Shown here: piece by piece, positions 28,628 through 36,304 of the stretch
How the letters are laid out: each line of letters opens with the position of its first letter
Position numbering within the stretch: position 1 is the stretch's first letter
Assembly (NCBI GenBank): GCA_012960035.1
Contig: DUBZ01000085.1
Coordinates: 1 to 64,000, forward strand
Source: Myxococcales bacterium
Lineage (GTDB): Bacteria; Myxococcota_A; UBA9160; UBA4427
Direction of reading: 5' to 3'
Length of the DNA: 64,000 bases
Notes under the pieces: generated by a model
Told to the model about the DNA's origin: nothing
Seen by the model: only the letters and a program-made list of their open reading frames with translations
Databases searched by the model: none
Made by a program: the position numbers and the translations under genes

Positions 28628-28771
28628 TCAAACCCCGACTAGCACCCACAGCAAGTACGCAACGCATCCAAGCGAAACGGAGCGTGCGGCGGTGCTGGTC
28701 GTTCCTGTCCAAAGGCGGTAGCCCGCGACCCCGAACAGCGCGATGAACACGATGTCGACGATCCCGATCAT
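28628..28771 (-). CDS. 47-residue membrane protein coupled to an ABC exporter
   Basis: The ATG at 28771 overlaps the stop of the ABC permease (ATGA). The 47 residues contain two hydrophobic helices, IVDIVFIALFGVAGYRLW and SLGCVAYLLWVLVGV, joined by a short Thr/Ser-Ala-Arg turn. No family recognised. The overlap, position at the operon end and membrane character suggest a small accessory subunit of the transporter; that is inference. Real expression is unproven. Confidence 0.6.
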   Translation of the reverse strand: MIGIVDIVFIALFGVAGYRLWTGTTSTAARSVSLGCVAYLLWVLVGV

Positions 28772-29778
28772 GACCACTCGACCTCGCGCCAGATGCGTCC
28801 GGAGAGAAAGAGCATGAGGACCGTGAGCGCAGCATTGACGGCAAGCGTCACAATGCTGACTTCAACCCGATACTGGTCTTGGTTTTCGATGTCGATCACC
28901 GCGTCGAGAACCGGGTTGCTTTCGAAGGTCAATATCTGAAGAACGTCACTCCCGGCTGCGGGGGAACCGCCGAAAAACTGAACGAACACCCCGACGATCG
29001 ACGCAAGGACCAAAATCATCGCGACGAGGCGCTGTCCCCCGAGCAGGTCGTACGCGTTCTGCATTTGGACATAGAGCAGGATGAAGGCCGCGTTGGGAAG
29101 CGTGCCTGCGATCAAGCCCGCGAGTAGCAGGTTGTCCCAATGAATGTCCGCATGTCCGCCCAGCGCTTCGAGGAGCGGGGCAACGGGAGACAGGGACTGT
29201 GAGGTTTGAAGGAACCAATAGATCGCGATGATGCCGAGAGCGGCAGCCGACATGGAGACGGTCACAAACACGAAGCGTACTAGGAGTTGCACGTCTCCCG
29301 ACACGGGCGACTGGTAGAGCAGCACCATGTCCGCGCGATCTGCTTCCCGTGCATACGAGATCCAAAAACCAAGCGCCATGAGGCCGGGGATGAAGAAGCT
29401 CGCGCAGACGGTCAAGAACTGGCGAATGCGAAATGCGAACTGCATCTCCTCGGGGACCGCCATCGAACCCGATTGGCTATTTTGGGCAGCTTGATTCGTC
29501 GGCGGAGCCGGGACGGGCTCGCCACCAAAGGTTCGGTTGAAGCTCCAGCTGACGCTCGAACCCCCTTCGTTTTTTTCGCTCTCCATTTGGAACTGGGATT
29601 GGCCCGTCCCTTCGTCCGCCTTTCCAGTGGCGGGGACGTTCATCATGTCGAGCGCCGTGGTAGAGCCGGGCGTCGAAAACAACACGACGGCGAACAACGC
29701 CATCGCGATGGCCGCGCCGTAGAGAACCCACGACGACCGTTTGAACTCAAGCCACAGCAATGTCTGGATCGCATTCAT
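28768..29778 (-). CDS. ABC transporter permease
   Basis: 336 residues with six hydrophobic segments: one at ~17-38, then a ~75-residue hydrophilic loop with Gly/Ser/Glu runs, then helices near 118-138, 155-178, 205-225, 232-255 and 295-325. The start overlaps the ATPase stop by 4 nt and its own stop overlaps the small membrane protein. The layout resembles ABC-2/YtrC-type exporters. The large extracytoplasmic loop after helix 1 could bind a substrate or envelope partner. Substrate unknown. Confidence 0.82.
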   Translation of the reverse strand: MNAIQTLLWLEFKRSSWVLYGAAIAMALFAVVLFSTPGSTTALDMMNVPATGKADEGTGQSQFQMESEKNEGGSSVSWSFNRTFGGEPVPAPPTNQAAQNSQSGSMAVPEEMQFAFRIRQFLTVCASFFIPGLMALGFWISYAREADRADMVLLYQSPVSGDVQLLVRFVFVTVSMSAAALGIIAIYWFLQTSQSLSPVAPLLEALGGHADIHWDNLLLAGLIAGTLPNAAFILLYVQMQNAYDLLGGQRLVAMILVLASIVGVFVQFFGGSPAAGSDVLQILTFESNPVLDAVIDIENQDQYRVEVSIVTLAVNAALTVLMLFLSGRIWREVEWS

Positions 29779-30455
29779 TGCATGTTGTTCCGGTAGGCCT
29801 CGACGACGCTTGTGCCTTGAGCGCGGAGCGTTTCGGCGCGTTCATCCAACAACACGTTGCCGTCGCGCAGGATGACTGCGCGGTCGAAGAGCGCTTCCGC
29901 TTCCTTGACTTCGTGGGTGCTCAAAATCACGGTCGCGTCTGCGCGAAATTCCCCGATCACTGCACCGATGATCGATTCGCGTGCCATGAAGTCGATGCCT
30001 GCTAGCGGTTCGTCGAGGAGATACAGCCCAACTTCTCTGGCGAGTGTTGATGCAAGAAGCAGCTTGGTTTGGTTACCGCGCGACAGCGCCTTGAACGGTT
30101 GGTTCGTAATATTGAGGTCTTGAATCAGGCGATGAAAGCGCTCGCTTGAAAAGTCGGGGAAGAGCCCGGACATGCACCGATCGACATCCTTATGCTCCAT
30201 CCATTCGGGAAAAACAGCGGACGTTGAAAGGAAGGCGAACTGGCGAAGTTGATCACGGGGGGGCTTGTTGTCGAGTTCAACGCGACCCGTGCTCGGGGTC
30301 AAGAGTCCTGCGGCGAGACGCAGCATCGTCGTCTTGCCCGAGCCATTGGGGCCCAGCAGGCCGACAATTTCGCCTTGGGTGAATTCGATTGAAGTGGTGT
30401 GCAGCCCGCGTGAGCTTCCATATTGCTTGGATACGTCGCGGAGACTCAGCAGCAT
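29775..30455 (-). CDS. ABC transporter ATP-binding protein
   Basis: 226 residues from the ATG at 30455, which shares a base with the stop of the MFS gene (TGATG). Walker A GPNGSGKTT, Walker B YLLDEPLAGID, switch His in STHE. The signature is unusual, LSRGNQTKL in place of LSGGQ, a form met in YtrB/BcrA-like exporter ATPases. It energises the permease encoded next. Confidence 0.9.
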   Translation of the reverse strand: MLLSLRDVSKQYGSSRGLHTTSIEFTQGEIVGLLGPNGSGKTTMLRLAAGLLTPSTGRVELDNKPPRDQLRQFAFLSTSAVFPEWMEHKDVDRCMSGLFPDFSSERFHRLIQDLNITNQPFKALSRGNQTKLLLASTLAREVGLYLLDEPLAGIDFMARESIIGAVIGEFRADATVILSTHEVKEAEALFDRAVILRDGNVLLDERAETLRAQGTSVVEAYRNNMQ

Positions 30456-31783
30456 CAGTCGGCCGTCGCGGCAGCGCGGGCAGCCGCAAGATCGCGAGGA
30501 AGCGAAGTGCTCGCAAGCCAAAAGAAGATGAACGCCGTGCCGCCGACCGCCCCCACGCTTAGGAGCGAATAGCGAATCGATTCAGCGCCGTACTGAGCGG
30601 CGAGGGCGTCGTTGAGGAAGCCCATCAATAGCGGGCCGAGCCCCAGGCCAATCAAATTGACGATGAACAAGTTGATCGCGGATGCCGTCGCGCGCATGGT
30701 GGGCGGGACCAAACTCTGGGTCATCGCGAACATCGGGCCGATGTACATGTTGGCGATGAAGTAGAAGGGGGCGAAGCAAATGAGGGCGGTGGTGGAGTCT
30801 TCGGCGAGCAAAAAACCGCCGAGGAATGGAAGCCCGAGTATGGCTTGGAAGGCGGGCAGGCGCATGTACCACTTGGGGTCACGCTGTCCCAAGGTGTCGC
30901 TCAACCAACCGCCGGACAGAACGCCCGCGCAACCCGCGATACCGAAGATGAGGCCGAGCGAGAGGCCGACGTCGGTTTGACTCATGCCGTGGATACGCAT
31001 CATGAATGGCGCGCCCCACACCATGAGGCCGTAGCCCGCGAGAGATTGAACCGCGGTTCCCGCGATAATCAACATCAAAGACCGAATGCTCAAGATGGTT
31101 TTGAGGGCTTCGCCCAGCGGCGGTTGTTCAGGGATCGATGTCGCAACGCCAGCGACGCGATCCGAATAACCGCGAGGGAGTTCTTTCACGGTGAATCGAA
31201 CGAGTAGTGCCAGTGGAATGCCAGCCAATCCAACAGCGAGGTAGACCGAACGCCAGCCAAAGTTCTGGGCGATATACCCACCAAAGATCATCGCCGCGGC
31301 GATCCCGATGTAGACCCCCATGCCGTAGACCGAAAGTGCTGTTGCGCGTCGTCGCGGAGGGAAGTAGTCGCTGATCATCGAATGAGAGGGGGGGGAGCCT
31401 GCAGCTTCGCCGATCCCTACGCCGATTCGAGTCATGAAGAGCTGACTGAAATTCCCGACGTTTGCCGTCATGGCCGTGAAGCTCGTCCACACGAGGAGAC
31501 CGACAGTGACCACGTTGCGTCTGGATGCGCGGTCTGCGTATCGCGCAATAGGGATACCCGCAAAGGTGTACATCAGCGAAAACGCAAAGCCTGCCAACAA
31601 ACCGATTTGCGTATCCGAGAGTCCGAGTTCTAGTTTCAGCGGCTCAATCACGATCGAAAGAACTTGGCGGTCCATGAAGTTGAACACGTAGACCACGAAC
31701 AATACGCCCAGCACATAGTTCGCGTACGCCCCGGAGACGCCGCCTTCGGGTTCGTTTTCTTGCGCCTGGGTTTCCAGTGACAT
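30455..31783 (-). CDS. MFS transporter (spinster-like)
   Basis: 442 residues from the ATG at 31783; the frame upstream has no membrane character and overlaps the CoA-transferase gene. Twelve helices are predicted. The segment FMDRQVLSIVIEPLKLELGL at the first helix and DRASRRN between helices 2 and 3 match the spinster-type organic-anion/hexuronate branch. Position directly after the carboxylase/CoA-transferase genes suggests it imports their carboxylate or ketone substrate or exports a product. Not tested; other small anions are possible. Confidence 0.85.
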   Translation of the reverse strand: MSLETQAQENEPEGGVSGAYANYVLGVLFVVYVFNFMDRQVLSIVIEPLKLELGLSDTQIGLLAGFAFSLMYTFAGIPIARYADRASRRNVVTVGLLVWTSFTAMTANVGNFSQLFMTRIGVGIGEAAGSPPSHSMISDYFPPRRRATALSVYGMGVYIGIAAAMIFGGYIAQNFGWRSVYLAVGLAGIPLALLVRFTVKELPRGYSDRVAGVATSIPEQPPLGEALKTILSIRSLMLIIAGTAVQSLAGYGLMVWGAPFMMRIHGMSQTDVGLSLGLIFGIAGCAGVLSGGWLSDTLGQRDPKWYMRLPAFQAILGLPFLGGFLLAEDSTTALICFAPFYFIANMYIGPMFAMTQSLVPPTMRATASAINLFIVNLIGLGLGPLLMGFLNDALAAQYGAESIRYSLLSVGAVGGTAFIFFWLASTSLPRDLAAARAAATAD

Positions 31784-31847
31784 GCTTTTGGACTTGCCCC
31801 CGGTTCCGCTAGGCGGACCGCACGAATTCGCTTTTCTACGAACTCTT

Positions 31848-33122
31848 CTACTGATTCTTCTGTTCGTTCTTTTTAGCGCGCCGTTCAGCCTTGGCTTTTT
31901 CCAGGCCTTCATAGCTCCAGACAATTTTGTCTGCCGCGAGCGCTGCGATCTGATCCGCACCGTAGCCCAAATCGGCAAGAATCTCGTCGGTGTGTTCGCC
32001 CAACCCGGGAGGGGGCAAACGCACGCCACCCGGCGTTCCAAAGAATTTGATCGGGATATTGGTGACGTCGACGGTGCCTTCATAGGCGTGTTTGATCGAC
32101 ACGATCATTTCGTTGTGACGGATCTGCGGGTCGCCCACCACGTCGGGCATTTCGTTGATGGGGGCGGTGAGGAGATCACCTGCCACCAGCATTGCGACGA
32201 GTTCATCACGGCCGAAATCCATGCAGCGTTCTTCGAGCAAACGGTCGAGTTCATCTTCATTTTTTTTGCGGGCGTCGATCGAGGCGAAACGTGGATCCGA
32301 AACCCAGTCGCGATCCAACGTCTCACACAAGTTGATGAAGAACTTCTGCGAGAAGCAGGTGATGACCACTTTGCCGTCTCGGCATTTGTAAATGCCCGAC
32401 GGTGCAAAGTAGAGACTGCGGTTTCCAGTGCGCGGTGTGTCGAAGTTTGCGTTCTGGTAGGCGCCGATCGGGTTCGACATCGCGTGGGTGAGCGCGTCGA
32501 GCAGCGAGACTTCGATTCGTTGTCCTTCGCCGGTCTTGCTGCGGGCAACCATCGCGGCGAGTGCGGCGGTGCAGACCAATTCCGAAGTCATCACGTCAAT
32601 CAACGGCACGGTGAGTCGAACCGGTTCGCCGTCGGGCTCCCCGTTCTGTGCGAGCAAGCCTGCGTAGCCCTGTGCGAGAAAGTCGATGCCGGGGCGTCCC
32701 GCATAAGGACCGTCGTGGCCGAAAGCCGTGACGCTGATCCAAATGAGATCGGGACGGTGCTTGCGCATCGCGTCGTAACTCAGGCCGAGCTTTTCCAGCG
32801 CGCTGCCGCGGATGTTCGTGATGAGCACGTCGCTTGTCTCGACAAGCTTGCCCAGGACGTCTTGGGCTCTGCCGCCTTGGGTCATGTCGAGCACGATGTC
32901 GCGCTTGTTTCGGTTGAGGCTCATGAACGCGGTGCGCTGCTTGCCTCGCTGCGGTCCGAGATGGCGCGAATCGTCGCCGAAGGTGCTTTCGACTTTGATC
33001 ACGTCGGCACCCATGTCGCCCATCAACGTTGCGGCGTAGGGACCTGCGAGCATGGTCGCCATGTCGAGGACCCGGATGCCGGTAAGCGGTCCGTCGGCAA
33101 GGTCTTGCGAGGCTTTGCTCAT
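31848..33122 (-). CDS. CaiB/BaiF family III CoA-transferase (copy 1)
   Basis: 424 residues. The N terminus GIRVLDMATMLAGPYAATL and MGADVIKVE are typical. Aligned by eye on formyl-CoA transferase, the nucleophilic aspartate is Asp176 in VPLIDVMTSE, and the following helix ends with KTGEGQ. A C-terminal Lys/Glu-rich tail is extra. Family III enzymes pass CoA between carboxylic acids via an aspartyl anhydride. It is the last of three related genes transcribed after the ketone-carboxylase subunits. Confidence 0.9.
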   Translation of the reverse strand: MSKASQDLADGPLTGIRVLDMATMLAGPYAATLMGDMGADVIKVESTFGDDSRHLGPQRGKQRTAFMSLNRNKRDIVLDMTQGGRAQDVLGKLVETSDVLITNIRGSALEKLGLSYDAMRKHRPDLIWISVTAFGHDGPYAGRPGIDFLAQGYAGLLAQNGEPDGEPVRLTVPLIDVMTSELVCTAALAAMVARSKTGEGQRIEVSLLDALTHAMSNPIGAYQNANFDTPRTGNRSLYFAPSGIYKCRDGKVVITCFSQKFFINLCETLDRDWVSDPRFASIDARKKNEDELDRLLEERCMDFGRDELVAMLVAGDLLTAPINEMPDVVGDPQIRHNEMIVSIKHAYEGTVDVTNIPIKFFGTPGGVRLPPPGLGEHTDEILADLGYGADQIAALAADKIVWSYEGLEKAKAERRAKKNEQKNQ

Positions 33123-33178
33123 GTTGTTTCTCGGGTTTCTTTTAGAGGAGTGTCATAGCGGGGGAGGGCCTGACCGCG

Positions 33179-34390
33179 CTAGGGAATGACTTCCTGAGCC
33201 TTGAGTTCTTCGATCGCTTCCCACTCCATGCCGAGCATTTCCATCAAGACAATTTCCGTGTCTTGTCCGAGCTCGGGGCCGAGCGTCTCGACGGTTCCTG
33301 GCGTCTTTGAAAGCGTGATCGGCAACCCACGAATCTCAACCTCGCGGTCGACTTCGTTGCAATGTGTCTTTAGCAAGTAATCGTTGTCCCACGCCTGTGG
33401 GTCTGCGGCGAGTTCTTTGAAGGTTTCGATCGGGCTGGCTGCAATGCCCGCACCCGTAAGGCGTGAAACATTTTCTTCCGCGGTACGCGTTGCAAGGCGT
33501 GTGTCGAGTTCGGCGATCAATGCGCTGTTGTTGGCTTCGCGGTCCGCTTCGGTCGTGAAGCGCGCGTCGGTTGCCAATTCTTGTGCATCGAGTCCCTCAC
33601 ACAGCGAAGTGAAGCCCGCGTCGGTATTCGCCTGGCAGACATACATCCACTTGTCGCTCGCGCGATAGCGGTTCCAAAGCGGGTTTGGCACCTCGGTGCG
33701 CGACAGCTGCTTCGAATAGAATTCATTGCCGCTCGCCAAATAGGGCTGAAGCGTTGGCGCCGCCATGAAGAGCTGTGCGCCGTAGAGCGAAGCATCCACG
33801 GACTGACCGCATCCTGTTTTCTTGCGCTGGTACAGCGCCATCAAGATCCCGAACGCACTCATGATGCCGCCGTACGCGTCTCCGCTCCCCATGCCGAGAT
33901 AGATTGGCGGCTGCCCCGGCTCACCTTGTCGGGTCATGATTCCGGTGAGCGCCTGCACGTTGATGTCGAAGGAGGGCTTGTTCATCGTGCCCTTCTGGCC
34001 GTGGCCCGTGTTGGTGACGTGAATGATGCGTGGGTTGATCTCGCTGAGCTTCTCGTAAGTGAGGTTCCACTTCTTGAGGTTGTCCATCCCTTGGTTCCAA
34101 AGGAAGACGTCGGCTTGCTCGACCATCTTGTAGAAGAGCTCTTGTCCTTCCTTCTTGCGAAGGTCGATCGCGAGGCTCTTCTTGTTTCGGTTGATGACCA
34201 TGAAATACTGGTTCCAATCCCCGATCTCGAGCGCCTTGATGCTGCGGACGCCGCGCGCGGGGTCGCCACTTACCGGTCGCTCGATGTGAATCACATCGGC
34301 ACCGAAGTCGGCCAGATACTGGGAACTCACCGGTCCTTGAAACCAGACCGTGCAGTCGAGAACGCGGATGCCTTCGAGTGCTTTGCTCAC
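33179..34390 (-). CDS. CaiB/BaiF family III CoA-transferase (copy 2)
   Basis: 403 residues from a GTG at 34390 with GGGAGC upstream; an ATG at 34438 would overlap the upstream gene. Motifs GIRVLDCTVWFQGPVSSQYL and FGADVIHIE are present. The catalytic aspartate is Asp171 in GMGSGDAYGG, aligning without gaps to Asp169 of formyl-CoA transferase. The gap to the upstream CoA-transferase stop is 10 nt, so copies 2 and 3 are probably made together and could form a heteromer. Confidence 0.9.
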   Translation of the reverse strand: MSKALEGIRVLDCTVWFQGPVSSQYLADFGADVIHIERPVSGDPARGVRSIKALEIGDWNQYFMVINRNKKSLAIDLRKKEGQELFYKMVEQADVFLWNQGMDNLKKWNLTYEKLSEINPRIIHVTNTGHGQKGTMNKPSFDINVQALTGIMTRQGEPGQPPIYLGMGSGDAYGGIMSAFGILMALYQRKKTGCGQSVDASLYGAQLFMAAPTLQPYLASGNEFYSKQLSRTEVPNPLWNRYRASDKWMYVCQANTDAGFTSLCEGLDAQELATDARFTTEADREANNSALIAELDTRLATRTAEENVSRLTGAGIAASPIETFKELAADPQAWDNDYLLKTHCNEVDREVEIRGLPITLSKTPGTVETLGPELGQDTEIVLMEMLGMEWEAIEELKAQEVIP

Positions 34391-34400
34391 GTCGCGCTCC

Positions 34401-35594
34401 CTAACCTTGGCCTTCAACGTCAGCGACTTGTTGCTCACTTAGGCCGAGGAAGTCTTGAAGAATTTCTTCCGTGTGTTGACCGCGGCAAGGTGCCATACGG
34501 CGCAGACGCGCGGGGTTGTCGCTCATGTAGATGGGGAAGCCAAGGCTTTGGGTCTTGCCGTACGTCGGGTGGTCAAGGTCAAGCACGTAGCGGTTGACCT
34601 TGGCCTGCTCGTCTTTCGCGGGGAACGCGTACGTCTCGATCAAGTCGGCGGAGACTTTATGCTCCGCAAAGAGCCGTTCCCAATGGGAGCCCGGCTGTTT
34701 CGAGAAAATTTCGTCGAGGACTTGCATCATTTCAAGGCGATTGACATCGCAGCGTTTGTCGTGGGTGTCGAAGCGAGCGTCGTCGATGGCGAGCTCTGTG
34801 ATCTGCGAGAAGATTGGCCACCATCGGTCGGTGTCCGGCATCGCGAGCGTGACCCAACGACCGTCGGAGCAGGGGTATGAAGGCCCGCTCATCGGATTGC
34901 CCATGTCGAGGCGCGACACCGGTTCTAGGATTCGTTCGGCGCGTACCGCGAGGTAAGCCTGCAAGTCGAGGCTCGCAGAATACATGTTGCCCGCGAAAAG
35001 CGAAGCGTCGACGACTTGGCCTTCGCCGGACTCTTCGCGGTGAACCATGGCGAGCATGGTGCCGAAGGCGAGCATGACGGCTGTATGCATTTGCCCGGTG
35101 CCACTATAGACAGGCGGCTGTCCGGGCTCTCCGAGGATCGACATCAAGCCAACACGCGCGGCGGCAAGTTCGTCGATGGCGGGGAGATCCGAGTCGGGGC
35201 CCTTGGGGCCGAAGCCCGAACCCCGTGCGAGGATAATGTCCGAGCGCAACGAGCAGAGGGATTCGTAGTCGAGGCCCTTGGCTTCGAGTGTCGTGAAGGG
35301 CAGGTCGGTGATCACGATGTCGGCACGAGCGATGAGCTTCTTCAGCACTTCGTCGCCAGCGCGCACCTCAAGGTTGAGTGCGACGCTCTGCTTGTTGCGA
35401 TGGGCAAGTTCTGCATGGGAATCCCACGCCTCTTGCGGGTGCATGCCATCGCGGTTTTTCACCGGGGCAGACACCCCTGTGTTTTCAACGTGAATCACCT
35501 TGGCGCCGAAGTCGGCAAGCAAGGCGGCGGCAACCGACGCAAAGAACTCGGTCGTCAGGTCGACAACGACGACGTCATCGAGGGCACTGCTCAT
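34401..35594 (-). CDS. CaiB/BaiF family CoA-transferase-like protein lacking the catalytic Asp (copy 3)
   Basis: 397 residues with family features DDVVVVDLTTEFFASVAAAL, FGAKVIHVE and a closing GQHTEEILQDFLGL. In the region that should carry the nucleophilic aspartate the sequence reads PPVYSGTGQMHTAVM, two residues shorter than the other copies and without any Asp. It is therefore probably inactive alone. Known heteromeric members such as benzylsuccinate CoA-transferase (BbsEF) set a precedent for partner subunits of this family. It is first of the three copies, directly after the carboxylase genes. Confidence 0.85.
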   Translation of the reverse strand: MSSALDDVVVVDLTTEFFASVAAALLADFGAKVIHVENTGVSAPVKNRDGMHPQEAWDSHAELAHRNKQSVALNLEVRAGDEVLKKLIARADIVITDLPFTTLEAKGLDYESLCSLRSDIILARGSGFGPKGPDSDLPAIDELAAARVGLMSILGEPGQPPVYSGTGQMHTAVMLAFGTMLAMVHREESGEGQVVDASLFAGNMYSASLDLQAYLAVRAERILEPVSRLDMGNPMSGPSYPCSDGRWVTLAMPDTDRWWPIFSQITELAIDDARFDTHDKRCDVNRLEMMQVLDEIFSKQPGSHWERLFAEHKVSADLIETYAFPAKDEQAKVNRYVLDLDHPTYGKTQSLGFPIYMSDNPARLRRMAPCRGQHTEEILQDFLGLSEQQVADVEGQG

Positions 35595-35639
35595 GGGGGG
35601 CTCCAGGGTCGCGGAAGGGCACGGGGCAGTTTTCGCGCG

Positions 35640-35681
35640 TCTTTCTAGTCTCTCTACTCTTTCTAGTCTTTCGGGTACCTA
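35640..35681. repeat. Short purine/pyrimidine-rich direct repeat between carboxylase and CoA-transferase genes
   Basis: On the plus strand, CTTTCTAGTCT occurs twice, separated by a CTCTACT-like spacer. On the transcribed minus strand this is a run of A/G with repeated GACTAGAAAG. The adjoining CTTTCGGGTACC resembles CTTTCGGGTGCC about 40 nt upstream of the beta-subunit start (near 40700). It could affect mRNA processing or translation; no function shown. Confidence 0.4.
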
Positions 35682-35695
35682 ATGCGCGGCGATTG

Positions 35696-36238
35696 CTACG
35701 CCTGCCATTCCGCGATTGCGTCGAGGGTCTTGTCGACGTACTCACTCTTGTCCGGAAGCGGTCGTCCAAGCCATTCGCTGTAAAAGGTGTCGAGGTCGGG
35801 CAAGAAGTCAAAGTCCGGCGGGCACCCGCGAGGCATGGCTTCTACTTCCAGCTGCGATCCACAGCCAGCGCAGATGTATTCACGGATCTGCATCCACTTC
35901 GGATCGGGCATTTCGCGACCGACGTAAACCTCGGAAATCGATGCCTCGTCGTCGCGCACGCGGATCAGCGCGCTGATCTTCCAATTGACTCTGTAATCGC
36001 CGAAGCCCTGACCGCACCTGCACTTCACGACCCGGTTTCCGCCTTCACTCACGATGAAGAGGTTCGGGGTCAGCGGCAGCAAGATCGGATCACTGAAGTC
36101 CACGCGGGCCTGCATGATCTCGACATACTTGTCGAAGCGATTGGTGTCCTTCGGACTCTTGAGCATGTCCTGCGTGGCAGGCCACGGAAGAACACCGTCA
36201 ATCAGTTTTTCGATATCGGCTTTGTCGAATTCAGCCAT
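35696..36238 (-). CDS. Acetone/acetophenone carboxylase gamma-type subunit
   Basis: 180 residues. A zinc-ribbon with Cys73-x-Cys75-Gly and Cys123-x2-Cys126-Gly, followed by LEVEAMPRGCPPDFDFLPD, is the signature of the acetone carboxylase gamma family. The length is close to the ~168 residues of AcxC. In characterised enzymes the gamma subunit completes an alpha2-beta2-gamma2 complex that carboxylates acetone to acetoacetate with ATP. Its presence separates this system from plain hydantoinase/oxoprolinase pairs. It sits 66 bp after the alpha gene. Confidence 0.88.
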   Translation of the reverse strand: MAEFDKADIEKLIDGVLPWPATQDMLKSPKDTNRFDKYVEIMQARVDFSDPILLPLTPNLFIVSEGGNRVVKCRCGQGFGDYRVNWKISALIRVRDDEASISEVYVGREMPDPKWMQIREYICAGCGSQLEVEAMPRGCPPDFDFLPDLDTFYSEWLGRPLPDKSEYVDKTLDAIAEWQA

Positions 36239-36304
36239 TGTCGTATCTCCTGTCTGTGTCGGTGTTGGGGCTTCGCTCTCAGCGACCCCAGCGTAAACCG
36301 CGAA

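Noticed and set aside
31782..33158. 458-codon plus-strand frame over the first CoA-transferase
   Set aside because: Antisense to a clear CaiB-family gene; the translation has no domain.
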